Below are positions 43,645 through 54,076 of a stretch of DNA of 64,000 nucleotides, piece by piece; the first letter of the stretch is position 1; each line of letters begins with the position of its first letter. A program made the translations under genes and the position numbers. The notes under the pieces are model-generated. The model saw only the letters and a list, made by a program, of their open reading frames with translations, was not told where the DNA came from and did no database searches. The stretch is from Pseudooceanicola pacificus. Its GTDB lineage: Bacteria; Pseudomonadota; Alphaproteobacteria; Rhodobacterales; Rhodobacteraceae. Location: the NCBI RefSeq assembly GCF_009789075.1, contig NZ_WNXQ01000005.1:62001-126000 (forward strand), read 5' to 3'.

Positions 43645-44379
43645 TTGTCCAGCAGTTCATTCACACGTGTAGACAGGCTCTTGTCCTCGATGGGATATGG
43701 TGCCCGCAAGGACATCGCGCGGCTGGCGCGGTCTGGTGGCATTGTCTTCGATCAGGCTGAGATCCTGGACGCCTCCGTCCGCATCCCTGTCAGCGCGGAC
43801 CTGCCCCGCCGCATGACGGTCGCGGGCAGTTCGCTTGATCCGCTTGCTGGCCTGGTCGTCATGATGAACAAACCCTCGGGCGTGACCTGTTCGCACAAGG
43901 AGGCAGGCGAGCTTGTCTATGACAGGCTGCCTGCTCGCTGGCGACGCCGCAAGCCCGCAATTTCAACCATTGGGCGTTTGGACAAACAGACCTCTGGCCT
44001 TTTGCTTCTGACCGACGACGGAGACCTTCTGCATCGTATCAGCAGCCCCAGAAGCCGGCTCAGAAAAACCTACCGTGTCACGCTTGCCCGTCCACTCGAT
44101 GGCACGGAAACCGCACTGTTTGCGTCTGGCAGACTCACGCTCAGAGGCGATGACAAACCCCTGGCGCCGGCAGTGCTGGACATAATCTCGGAAACCGAAG
44201 CCCTGATCACCGTCACCGAGGGCCGATACCACCAAGTTCGCCGCATGTTCGCCGCCACCGGCAATTTCGTCGAAGCTCTGCGACGTGAACGCCTGGGCGA
44301 TCTCTGCCTGCACGAGAACTTGGCTCCCGGTCGATGGAATCTGCTGAGCGAGGAAGAGACCGCCCTCGTCTTTCGATGA
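43645..44379 (+). CDS. RsuA/RluF-family pseudouridine synthase
   Basis: rRNA-modifying enzyme of about 244 aa. An N-terminal S4 RNA-binding domain (TRVDRLLSSMGYGARKDIARL) precedes the catalytic domain with IGRLDKQTSGLLLLTDD (catalytic Asp) and EGRYHQVRRMFAATGN. The start is uncertain: TTG at 43645 keeps the full S4 domain, ATG at 43690 would cut it. The original start may have been lost when the IS3 copy inserted. Likely makes pseudouridine 516 in 16S rRNA, by family. Confidence 0.85.
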   Translation: MSSSSFTRVDRLLSSMGYGARKDIARLARSGGIVFDQAEILDASVRIPVSADLPRRMTVAGSSLDPLAGLVVMMNKPSGVTCSHKEAGELVYDRLPARWRRRKPAISTIGRLDKQTSGLLLLTDDGDLLHRISSPRSRLRKTYRVTLARPLDGTETALFASGRLTLRGDDKPLAPAVLDIISETEALITVTEGRYHQVRRMFAATGNFVEALRRERLGDLCLHENLAPGRWNLLSEEETALVFR

Positions 44380-44393
44380 CCGAGGGGATCGGC

Positions 44394-46121
<1,728 letters not shown>

Positions 46122-46406
46122 TCACTCTCCACGTTTCGGGGGAATTGCGAGCACGTCGGTTTGCGCGGTTCTGAGCACCTGCTCGGTCACGCTGCCGATG
46201 AGCATTTTGGCAAGTCCGCTTCGACCATGCGTCGACATCACGATCAGGTCCGCCTCCTCTTCACTTACTGCTTTCAGGATTTCGTGTGGCACTGGCGAAG
46301 CTTCGTATCGCGTGATCGGTCGCTGGCAGCCCTTCTTTCGCGGTATTCCTCGCAGGCGGGTCTGAGTTGAATGGACGACTTCCCGTAACTGAGCGAAGGT
46401 GCACAC
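46122..46406 (-). pseudogene. Universal stress protein remnant
   Basis: The C-terminal half of a UspA-like domain (EADLIVMSTHGRSGLAKM, then GSVTEQVLRTAQTDVLAIP) is preserved. The N-terminal ATP-binding half is missing and replaced by unrelated residues. Full proteins are about 140 aa; only about 65 match here. Probably a decayed gene. Confidence 0.75.
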
Positions 46407-46430
46407 CTATCTCATTGCCTCGGTGACGAT

Positions 46431-47048
46431 ATGGACGTGCTACCTTTGGGTCTCTGGCTGGATTTTCTCGGAACCTTCGTGTTCGCCATCAGTGGCGCGC
46501 TGGTGGCGGTCCGCCGCGGCCTCGACATATTTGGGATTTTGGTCCTCTCGGTCGCAGCCGGCCTCGCGGGTGGCATGATCAGGGATATGCTTCTGGGTGC
46601 GACGCCGCCAACAGCGTTGGAGGATCCGCGTTACCTTCTCACGGCGCTCGCTGCGGGTGTCTGCGTGTTCTTCGGGCATCGGCTGCTGGAACGCTTGAAC
46701 AAGCCCGTGATGGTGCTGGACGCGCTCGGGCTCGGGGTCTTCGCGGTCAGCGGCTGCCAGAAATCACTCCTGTTCGGTCTCGATCCGTTGCCCGCGATCC
46801 TGCTCGGGGTTCTGACGGCTGTGGGCGGTGGCGCGACGCGGGATCTTCTTGTTGTCGAGATCCCGCGTGTCCTGCGCGAAGAAGTCTATGCGCTTGCCGC
46901 GACGGTCGGCGCAACAATCGTGGTGGCCGGGACTGCGCTCGGTCTCTCGGAGGTCTGGATCGCCGTCGCCGGTGTCGTGGCGGCCTTCGGGTTTCGGGTG
47001 ATCAGTGTCTGGCGGGGCTGGCGCGCCCCGCGCGCGCCAGGGTCTTGA
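46431..47048 (+). CDS. TRIC-family (UPF0126) cation channel
   Basis: Inner-membrane protein of 205 aa with seven helices and two repeats of the TRIC/UPF0126 signature (FVFAISGALVAVRRGLDIFG with GGMIRDMLLG, and FAVSGCQKSLLFG with GGGATRDLL). Bacterial relatives form potassium-permeable trimers. No operon partner. Confidence 0.88.
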   Translation: MDVLPLGLWLDFLGTFVFAISGALVAVRRGLDIFGILVLSVAAGLAGGMIRDMLLGATPPTALEDPRYLLTALAAGVCVFFGHRLLERLNKPVMVLDALGLGVFAVSGCQKSLLFGLDPLPAILLGVLTAVGGGATRDLLVVEIPRVLREEVYALAATVGATIVVAGTALGLSEVWIAVAGVVAAFGFRVISVWRGWRAPRAPGS

Positions 47049-47069
47049 TTCTGAGGGCCACCGGCACCG

Positions 47070-48008
47070 TCAGCCCAGGGAACATTCCGGCCCGAGAGGA
47101 ACGATGCCGGTGGGGTTCAGCGCCTTGATCGAGTAGTAACCGCGCTTGATGTGGTCGACGTTGACCGTATCGCGCACGCCGGGGATCGCCAGGATCCGTT
47201 CCTGGTAGCGGCTCAGGGCGGGGTAGTCCGCGATGCGGCGCAGGTTGCACTTGAAGAGGCCGTGATAGGCCACGTCGAAGCGCACCAGCGTCACGAACAG
47301 CCGCACATCGGCCTCGGTGAAGCGATCTCCCGAAAGGAAGTCTCGGCCGTCAGCGAGACGATCTTCAAGTTCATCAAGCATCGCGAAGACCTCGCGGAAT
47401 GCCTCCTCGTAGGCGACCTGCGTGGTGGCAAAGCCCGTGCGGTAGACGCCGTTGTTCAGGGCCGGATAAATGCGGTCGTTGAGCGCGTCGATCTCCTCAC
47501 GCAGGTCTGCCGGATAGAGATCGACGCAGTCGTCTGCCAACTCTCCGAAGCCGGAGTTCAGCATCCTTAGGATATCGGCGGACTCGTTGTTTACGATGGT
47601 CCCGCGAGCCTTGTCCCAGAGCACCGGCACCGTTGCCCGGCCGGAGATGCCGGGATCGGCCCGGGTGTAGATCTCGTGCATGTAGGAAGCGCCCTCGGCT
47701 TCGGTCGGATCGCCAAAGCGCCAGCCTTGGTCGGACAGTTCCGGCTCGACCACAGAAACAGAGATCACGTCCTCCAGTCCCTTCAGCTTGCGCCCGATAA
47801 GCGTGCGGGATGCCCATGGGCAGATCAACGCGACATAGAGGTGGTAGCGGCCCGGCTCGGCTTTGAAGCCGCCCTCGCCGGTCGGCCCTGGCGCGCCGTC
47901 AGGCGTGACCCAGTTGCGGAAGCTCGATGTCTGGCGGACGAAGCCGCCCTTGTCGTCCTTGGCCTGGACCGGCTGCCAGTCCGCAACCCATTCTCCGTCT
48001 CGAAGCAT
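47070..48008 (-). CDS. Glutathionyl-hydroquinone reductase (Xi-class GST)
   Basis: Cytoplasmic enzyme of 312 aa in the YqjG/ECM4/PcpF group. Active Cys lies in ICPWASRTLIGRKLKG, where ordinary GSTs use Ser or Tyr; the C-terminal helical GST domain follows. Reduces glutathionyl-hydroquinones to hydroquinones. Last gene of a LysR-controlled operon with VOC, DoxX and NADP-reductase genes, which together fit quinone or aromatic detoxification. Confidence 0.92.
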   Translation of the reverse strand: MLRDGEWVADWQPVQAKDDKGGFVRQTSSFRNWVTPDGAPGPTGEGGFKAEPGRYHLYVALICPWASRTLIGRKLKGLEDVISVSVVEPELSDQGWRFGDPTEAEGASYMHEIYTRADPGISGRATVPVLWDKARGTIVNNESADILRMLNSGFGELADDCVDLYPADLREEIDALNDRIYPALNNGVYRTGFATTQVAYEEAFREVFAMLDELEDRLADGRDFLSGDRFTEADVRLFVTLVRFDVAYHGLFKCNLRRIADYPALSRYQERILAIPGVRDTVNVDHIKRGYYSIKALNPTGIVPLGPECSLG

Positions 48009-48018
48009 GATCGTCTCC

Positions 48019-48882
48019 TTAGTTCCTGAGCGTGATGCCGGTGCCCCAGGGGTCGTTCAGGGTCAGTCCATCCGCGGTGCGGGTGCTGGCAATGTCGGCG
48101 CTTTCGGCGCGGGCGGCAATGCCCGTGATGTCCCCGGCGTTCTGGACAATAATCTCGACGGAATCGAGACCCGCCATTCCCTCGGGGCGTTTGCCGGCCC
48201 GGCGGCTGTTCCAAATATTGCCGGCAAGCTGGTGGTGGTAGCCGCCGCTGCCGTAGAAGCTGGCGCCGGGATAACTCGCGGAGATATCGAGGCCGAGCAC
48301 GTCGCGGTAGAAGCGGTCGGCCTCGCCCGTGTCGCCGACCTGCAGGTGGACATGGCCGATGCTGCCATCCTCGGGGAAGCCTGACCATTCAGTGCCTTCG
48401 GCGCTTTGCAGCAAGTCCTGCAGGTCCAGCGGATCGGTGCTCATCCGGATCTCGCCGTCGTCGCCGTGCCAAGCCGAGACCGGGCGGTCCGCATAGACCT
48501 CGATTCCGTTGCCCTCGGGATCGACGAGGTAGAGCGCCTCGCTGACGAGGTGATCCGACGCGCCCTGGAGCGGCACGCGCGCCTCGGCGGCATGCCCGAC
48601 CCAACGGGCCAGGTCGGACCGCGTCGGCATCAGGAAGGCGGTGTGAAAGAGCCCGGCCTGCCGCGGATCGAGCGGGGAAAGGTCCGGGTCACCCTGAAGC
48701 TCCAGAAGCGGCACGTCGCCGGTGCCGAAGGTGATGCGATCACCGTCGGTCGCAACCGGGACGAGCCCGAGCACTCTCTGGTAGAAGGCGGAGACCGCAT
48801 CGAGGTCACGCACCTTGAGCCGGACCGCGCCTATGCGCATCGGCGCGGTCGTCATGTCGAAGAAGTGGGTGGCGGTGGTCAT
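48019..48882 (-). CDS. Two-domain VOC protein (ring-cleaving dioxygenase or glyoxalase-like)
   Basis: Predicted 287 aa with two vicinal-oxygen-chelate domains. Metal-ligand candidates are His at GLFHTAFL, His at IGHVHLQVGD and Glu at NGIEVYAD and SVEIIVQN. Start at 48882 with AAGGAGAC before it. Proteins of this kind in LysR-DoxX-GST operons have been studied as quinone-responsive dioxygenases (CatE/YwbC group). Confidence 0.88.
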   Translation of the reverse strand: MTTATHFFDMTTAPMRIGAVRLKVRDLDAVSAFYQRVLGLVPVATDGDRITFGTGDVPLLELQGDPDLSPLDPRQAGLFHTAFLMPTRSDLARWVGHAAEARVPLQGASDHLVSEALYLVDPEGNGIEVYADRPVSAWHGDDGEIRMSTDPLDLQDLLQSAEGTEWSGFPEDGSIGHVHLQVGDTGEADRFYRDVLGLDISASYPGASFYGSGGYHHQLAGNIWNSRRAGKRPEGMAGLDSVEIIVQNAGDITGIAARAESADIASTRTADGLTLNDPWGTGITLRN

Positions 48883-48943
48883 GGCAAGGTCTCCTTGGGA
48901 TAGAGTGCGGCCGCGGGAGGATCCCGGCGGCCGACGGGGAAGG

Positions 48944-49366
48944 TCAGGCGAACTGGCCGAGACGGCGGTCGGGTTCCGGGATACGGAGGGCGAAAGCGCC
49001 GCGTCCCAGGACAGCAACGACGCCTTGCACCACCGTCCAGAAGAGCGGGTATTCCCAGCCGCCCCCTTCGTTCGAGAAGCTCCAGCCGAAGCCTGAATGG
49101 GCCCAGACAGAGCCGAGCAGAATCGCGACGAGCGGGATCGAAACGGCGCGCACACCGACGCCAAGGATCAGCGCGAGCCCGCCGCCGAGTTCTCCGAGAA
49201 TGGTCAGATAGGCAAAGAAGCCGGGCAGGCCGAGGCTTTCGAAGAAGGCCACGGTGCCGGGGATGGTGAAGAGGCTCACCTTCATCCAGCCATGGGCGAG
49301 AAAGGCCACGCCACTCGTAACGCGAAGGACGAAAGCAGCATAGTCTGCATTGGTTCGGGTCGTCAT
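48944..49366 (-). CDS. DoxX-family membrane protein
   Basis: Inner-membrane protein of 140 aa with four helices and the DoxX signature (LRVTSGVAFLAHGWMKVSLF, LGGGLALILGVG). DoxX proteins often accompany thiol or quinone detoxification genes. It stands between the NADP-reductase and VOC genes on the same strand. Confidence 0.9.
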   Translation of the reverse strand: MTTRTNADYAAFVLRVTSGVAFLAHGWMKVSLFTIPGTVAFFESLGLPGFFAYLTILGELGGGLALILGVGVRAVSIPLVAILLGSVWAHSGFGWSFSNEGGGWEYPLFWTVVQGVVAVLGRGAFALRIPEPDRRLGQFA

Positions 49367-49389
49367 GTCATTTGCTCCGCTCAGAAGGT

Positions 49390-49965
49390 TCAGGAAAACT
49401 GCCAGCGCGGCGCGATCCCGGTGCCGTGACCGAAAACGTAGCCGAACTGGATGTTGAGGAAACCGATGGGCTCCAGGTAGCGGGCGTTGGCGAGCGGGCC
49501 GGCATCGACCGGCTCGAGGCCGATCTCGGCGGCCAGGGCCTTGACCCTCTCGCGTGCGGCCTCGTCATCGGCTGCGACGAAGGTCTGGATAAGCCGGCCA
49601 TTCACCTTGAGGCCCGTGCCGTAGTGCTGGGCGAAGACCGTGTTGAACGCCTTCACCACCGTCGCGCCAGGCAGCCGGGAGGCGATCTCTTCGGCAGCCG
49701 AAGTCTTATGACCGACCTGGAGACCCGAAAAGTCCTCGGTCACCGGGTTCGAGACATCGATGACAGTCTTGCCGCTGAAGTTCGCCTTGCCGGCAAGATC
49801 CGCCACGGCCCCATAGGGCGTGGCCAGGACCACCAGTTCCGCCTGGGAGACGGCGGCAGAGAGATCGTCGTTGCGGCCGATGGTGGTTACCTCATGGCCG
49901 GCCTGGCTCAGCACCTTGGCGAGACCGGAGCCGACGTTTCCGTTTCCGATAACTGCGATACGCAT
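49390..49965 (-). CDS. NADPH-dependent F420 reductase-like protein
   Basis: Cytoplasmic Rossmann protein of 191 aa. The dinucleotide loop is MRIAVIGNGNVGSGLAKVL, followed by GRNDD for NADP binding and VVKAFNTV. In bacteria without F420 such proteins are NADP(H) oxidoreductases of unknown substrate. ATG at 49965 with AAGGAG before it. First gene of the detoxification operon. Confidence 0.88.
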   Translation of the reverse strand: MRIAVIGNGNVGSGLAKVLSQAGHEVTTIGRNDDLSAAVSQAELVVLATPYGAVADLAGKANFSGKTVIDVSNPVTEDFSGLQVGHKTSAAEEIASRLPGATVVKAFNTVFAQHYGTGLKVNGRLIQTFVAADDEAARERVKALAAEIGLEPVDAGPLANARYLEPIGFLNIQFGYVFGHGTGIAPRWQFS

Positions 49966-50096
49966 TGCATTCTCCTTCAGTTTCCCGCCCTCGGGCGGCC
50001 TGTTGTTCACTGAAGTCAAAGTAAGGCTTCCCCATCTTCCATAAAATGACGATGTTATTGAATGACTATCGCGATTTTGTTCTTAAAGGGGGCGAT

Positions 50097-51011
50097 ATGG
50101 ATATCGTGGACGAACTCAAGGCTTTCGTGGCCACCGCGCGGACCGGCTCCTTCACTGCCGGAGCCGAGCAACTGGGGGTCTCGAACCGCCTGACTTCGAA
50201 ATACGTGGCCGAACTGGAGGCGCGCCTCGGCACGCGGTTGCTCCAGCGGACGACCCGGAAGGTCGGGTTGACACCGGCCGGGGAGGATCTCCTTGCGCGG
50301 GCGCCGGCCGTCCTCGACGAGCTTGATGCTCTCCTGAGCAATGTCTCGGAAGGATCGCGCGGCCTGAGCGGGATCGTCCGGGTCTCGGCGCCCGTGACCT
50401 TCGGCGAAGTCTACGTGGCCGGCATGCTGGCCCGGTTCGCCGAAGCGCACTCGAATCTGACCTTCGACCTGAGGCTGGATGATCGCTACGTCGACCTGGC
50501 CGCCGACGGCATAGACCTGGCGTTCCGGATAGGCGTGTCAGAGACACTTTCGCTCAAGACCCGCAAGCTTGGTGTCTTCCATAGCTGCCTGGTGGTCCAT
50601 CCCGACTACGTGAAATCCCAAGGAGCTCCGCAATCACCTGACGAACTCGTGCATCACGCCTGCATCGTCGACATGAACCGTCGCCAACCGCATCGGTGGG
50701 TGTTCAAAAAGAACGACACCGAGATTGTCACCCAAGTGCGGGGCCGGTTTCATGTCAACTCGGCCAGGGCAGCAATCGAGCTGGCCGCGGCCGGCATGGG
50801 GATCGCCTTTCCGCCCCGGTTCGCCATTGCGGACATGCTTGAGACGGGCCGCCTCGTTCCCCTGCTGGAGGATTTCGACATGGACATGGGACCGGTCAGC
50901 GCCGTCTATCTCGAAGGTCGGACCCTGCCTCGAAAGATACGAGCCCTTATCGACTTCGCCGCCGAGGATATGCAGACCACTCACTTGCTTCAAAAAGCGA
51001 CGACAAGCTGA
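50097..51011 (+). CDS. LysR-family regulator
   Basis: Protein of 304 aa with an N-terminal winged helix (LKAFVATARTGSFTAGAEQLGVSNRLTSKYV) and a periplasmic-binding-like effector domain. ATG at 50097 with AAAGGGGG before it. Divergent from the reductase-DoxX-VOC-GST operon, which it most likely controls; an aromatic or quinone effector is expected by context. Confidence 0.92.
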   Translation: MDIVDELKAFVATARTGSFTAGAEQLGVSNRLTSKYVAELEARLGTRLLQRTTRKVGLTPAGEDLLARAPAVLDELDALLSNVSEGSRGLSGIVRVSAPVTFGEVYVAGMLARFAEAHSNLTFDLRLDDRYVDLAADGIDLAFRIGVSETLSLKTRKLGVFHSCLVVHPDYVKSQGAPQSPDELVHHACIVDMNRRQPHRWVFKKNDTEIVTQVRGRFHVNSARAAIELAAAGMGIAFPPRFAIADMLETGRLVPLLEDFDMDMGPVSAVYLEGRTLPRKIRALIDFAAEDMQTTHLLQKATTS

Positions 51012-51209
51012 TCAAGGCTGGCGGAGCTACACGTGGGCAACCTTCGAGATGTGCCGGTGAGCGTCTGCTTTTCTTCGAAGCCTTCGTTTCCGAGGTTGTG
51101 CAATATTGGGTCTTGTTCCGGATGTGTCCCGCCGATGACCCAGACATTTGCCTTGCCGCGACCAGACACACATCGGGTTGCAGGCTTCTGCAGCCCCGCC
51201 GTTTCCGGG

Positions 51210-52088
51210 TCAGGCCGGACGAATGAACATGCGGTCATCCTCATGCGCGGCAGCGTCGTCTGAGCGGATGGCGCGGTAGCAATGCCACGTCGCATGTCCC
51301 AGCAACGGGAACACCAGGATCAGCCCCAGTCCGGCCGTGAGTAGGCATAGGACAAACAGCACCACTACGATGGCACCCCAGGCGATCATCACCCCGAGGT
51401 TGTTCCAGACCATCGCCATGCTGATCCCGAGCGCGGAGAGCGCGTCGGTCCGTTCCGTCAGCAGCATCGGAAAGGCGAAGACGCTGATGGCGAAGGAGAA
51501 GGCGGCGAAGAGCGCACCGACGGCAGAGGCGACCAGCAGCAGGGCCCAGCCAGTGGGAGTCAGGAGAAGCATCGGCACGATCTCCTCGGTGCCGGGAAAG
51601 GCCACCATGCCGAAGAAGAGCGCATAGATCAGGACCGCCGCGCGCATCCACAGCAGGAAGAGCCCCAGCAGCATGACCCCCATGAAGACACCGGCACCGC
51701 CGGACCGAAGCCGGACGAACAGCATTGGCCCGAGGCCGACCGGCTCGCCTGCCTCCAGTCGCCGGCTCTTCTCGTAGAGCCCGCCGGCGATCAGCGGCCC
51801 GACCACCATGAAACCTGCGAGTGCCGGGAACAGCGCATAGTCAAAATTCAAGTGGAACAGAAACCAGACCACGGCGACCGAGACGAGGAAAACGCCGAGG
51901 CCGTAGATCAGGCTCGGAAGCGGGTGGGTCCAGAGATCGCGCCACCCGGCCCGCAGCCATGTGAAGGCGGTGCGCCACGGCAGGTCGCGGGCGTGCGAGC
52001 TCGGGCGCGCCAAGGGTGGGACCACCTTCGGAATGACGCCCCCGGCGTGCGGATTGTCGGGCGGCGGGGCATTGTTCTGGCTCAGCAT
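51210..52088 (-). CDS. DUF2189 membrane protein
   Basis: Predicted 292 aa with about six hydrophobic helices (for example LIYGLGVFLVSVAVVWFLF and FPALAGFMVVGPLIAGGLYE). DUF2189 proteins are often found near terminal oxidase genes; function unknown. It begins 7 bases inside the end of the 57-aa gene of the cbb3 operon, so it is the last operon gene. Confidence 0.85.
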   Translation of the reverse strand: MLSQNNAPPPDNPHAGGVIPKVVPPLARPSSHARDLPWRTAFTWLRAGWRDLWTHPLPSLIYGLGVFLVSVAVVWFLFHLNFDYALFPALAGFMVVGPLIAGGLYEKSRRLEAGEPVGLGPMLFVRLRSGGAGVFMGVMLLGLFLLWMRAAVLIYALFFGMVAFPGTEEIVPMLLLTPTGWALLLVASAVGALFAAFSFAISVFAFPMLLTERTDALSALGISMAMVWNNLGVMIAWGAIVVVLFVLCLLTAGLGLILVFPLLGHATWHCYRAIRSDDAAAHEDDRMFIRPA

Positions 52089-52255
52089 GACGGTTTCGCC
52101 GGGCGGTAGGTGCCGGCGCCTTCCTTGGCGATTTCAACGCAGTTCGGTTGCGACGACAGCGAGACCGAGACGAGATGGATATTGGCGGCTGCGAAGACGG
52201 CCACTACCAAGAATGCGGCGGAGATCGCCAGGACACGGGGCCGTTCAATGGTCAT
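52082..52255 (-). CDS. Small single-helix membrane protein in cco operon
   Basis: Predicted 57 aa: one membrane helix (VLAISAAFLVVAVFAAANIHLVS) and a tail with two Cys (QPNCVEIAKEG, AKPSC). ATG at 52255 overlaps the ccoP end by ATGA. Not a recognised subunit. It could be an assembly or accessory peptide of the oxidase. Confidence 0.7.
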   Translation of the reverse strand: MTIERPRVLAISAAFLVVAVFAAANIHLVSVSLSSQPNCVEIAKEGAGTYRPAKPSC

Positions 52256-53130
52256 TGCGGGCCTCCATCGGCCAGCGAGGTGATGTAGATGGCAAGCAAC
52301 TTGCGCTGCGCCCCGGTCAGCCGATTTTCCCATGCGGGCATCCAGCCCTGTCGGCCACCATAGATCGTCTCGAACAGCGCCTCATCGGAGCCGCCGTAGA
52401 TCCAGTAGTTGTCTGTGAGGTTCGGGGCACCAAGGTCCTGCATGCCCGCACCATCCTCGCCGTGGCAGCTTGAGCAATTGTCGGCGAAGAGTGCGGCGCC
52501 TTCCTCCAGCCGCTCGGGCGAGGCGCCGCTGTCGAGGCCCGCCAGCGACTGCACGTAGTCCGCCACGACGCGGATCTGGTCTCGGTCGAGCATGCCATCA
52601 CGGCCGAACGCCAACATCTCGGCATAGCGCGTGTCGGGATGAGGTGAATTGATACCGACACGCAGGGTTTCGAGGATCGTTTCATCGTCACCGCCCCAGA
52701 GCCAGGCGTCATCGACGAGGGAGGGATAACCGGGGCCGCCTTTGGCGCGGCTTCCGTGGCAGGCCGCACAATTGTCACCGAAGAGTGCGGGCGCTGTCCG
52801 TTCGACGTGGGCCATGAGCAGGGTATCGTCACGGATTTTGTCCAACGGGAGCGCGGCGATTTGATCCGCCCAGATGCCACGGGTGGCATCCGCGGCGGCC
52901 ACGCGCTCTTCCACCTGTTCTTGTTGGTCAATGCCCAGCAGCCCGCGAGTATAGGTGTTCACCAGTGGCCAGGCCGGCATGAGCACCCAGTAGACCAGCG
53001 CCCAGATATGGGTGACAATTATGAAGAACCACACCGCGCGCGGCACGCGAGTGTTCAGCTCGGTAATCCCGTTCCATTCGTGGCCCGTGGTCTGGTGCCC
53101 AGTGAGGGGATCTCGTTCCTTTACTGACAT
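52252..53130 (-). CDS. ccoP: cbb3 cytochrome oxidase subunit III (diheme)
   Basis: Membrane-anchored diheme cytochrome of 292 aa that feeds electrons to CcoN. One membrane helix (about 32-52) is followed by two cytochrome c domains with CAACH and CSSCH. Overlaps ccoQ by 10 bases. The ccmFGHI genes at 2.6-6.8 kb could help mature it. Confidence 0.94.
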   Translation of the reverse strand: MSVKERDPLTGHQTTGHEWNGITELNTRVPRAVWFFIIVTHIWALVYWVLMPAWPLVNTYTRGLLGIDQQEQVEERVAAADATRGIWADQIAALPLDKIRDDTLLMAHVERTAPALFGDNCAACHGSRAKGGPGYPSLVDDAWLWGGDDETILETLRVGINSPHPDTRYAEMLAFGRDGMLDRDQIRVVADYVQSLAGLDSGASPERLEEGAALFADNCSSCHGEDGAGMQDLGAPNLTDNYWIYGGSDEALFETIYGGRQGWMPAWENRLTGAQRKLLAIYITSLADGGPQ

Positions 53131-53291
53131 GGCCCGTCCTCGTCATCCAGGATGCTGTTGGCGGCCTTGTCGAAGCGTTTGCCCAGCGACGGCCAGTAGG
53201 CGTAGGCGGTGATGCCCACCGACAGGGCGATGAGGTAGAACAACCCGAAGGACTTCGCGATCACCGAGGTCAGGTCGTGGGTGAGATCCAT
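53121..53291 (-). CDS. ccoQ: cbb3 oxidase small subunit CcoQ
   Basis: Predicted 56 aa with one membrane helix (SFGLFYLIALSVGITAYAYW). Its place between ccoO and ccoP and its length fit CcoQ/FixQ, which stabilises CcoP in the complex. Stop overlaps the ccoP start. Confidence 0.88.
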   Translation of the reverse strand: MDLTHDLTSVIAKSFGLFYLIALSVGITAYAYWPSLGKRFDKAANSILDDEDGPCQ

Positions 53292-53295
53292 GCTG

Positions 53296-54072
53296 TCAGT
53301 CCTCCCCGAGTGGCTGATTTTCGAAGGCAGCGTCCGTGAGCCCGCCGAGGATCTGAAGGTAGGCCACCAACGCGTCCATCTCCGTGACGCGGTCGCGCTG
53401 TCCGTCGAATTGCCGGATGCCGGTCGTGTCTCCGTATCGTTCGCTGACCCCGTCGGCTGCGTCGGTGTCGGGCCGGGCCTGTCCGCGCGCGTCGACATCG
53501 GCATTGGCGATCTGTTCGTCGCTGTAGGGCACGCCCACCACCCGCAGGGCCGCAAGGCGATCCGGCAGGCTCTCTGTCTCGAGCGTGGTATCCAGCAAGA
53601 AAGCGTATTGCGGCATCACCGATTCCGGCACCACGGCGCGTGGATCGACGAGGTGACGCACGTGCCAGTCGTCGGAATACTTGTTGCCCAGCCGCGCGAG
53701 GTCCGGACCCGTTCGCTTGGACCCCCAGAGCATCGGGTGGTCGTATTGCGATTCCACGGCCAGCGAATAGGGGCCGTAGCGATCCACCTCGTCCTGTAGG
53801 GTCCGGATCATCTGGGAGTGGCAGGCATAGCAGCCCTCGCGGATGTAAATGTCGCGCCCGGCCTGCTCGAGCGGCGTGTAAAGCCGCATGTCCGGTGCGG
53901 CCTCGACTGTTTCGTCGATGGTGAAGAGCGGCGCGATTTCCACGAAACCGCCCACTCCAGCGGCGACGATGATGCCGAGGGTCAGCGCCATCGAGTGCCT
54001 CTCGGTGCGGTAGTGGGTACGGGCGTGAAACTCGAACAGGCGGGCGAAGGGGGAGAGGATTTTGCGAAACAT
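53296..54072 (-). CDS. ccoO: cbb3 cytochrome oxidase subunit II (monoheme)
   Basis: Predicted 258 aa. A membrane anchor (about 28-50) is followed by a c-type heme domain with REGCYACHSQMIR and the axial-Met region VMPQYAFL. Passes electrons from CcoP to CcoN. Follows ccoN by 4 bp. Confidence 0.94.
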   Translation of the reverse strand: MFRKILSPFARLFEFHARTHYRTERHSMALTLGIIVAAGVGGFVEIAPLFTIDETVEAAPDMRLYTPLEQAGRDIYIREGCYACHSQMIRTLQDEVDRYGPYSLAVESQYDHPMLWGSKRTGPDLARLGNKYSDDWHVRHLVDPRAVVPESVMPQYAFLLDTTLETESLPDRLAALRVVGVPYSDEQIANADVDARGQARPDTDAADGVSERYGDTTGIRQFDGQRDRVTEMDALVAYLQILGGLTDAAFENQPLGED

Positions 54073-54076
54073 CGTG

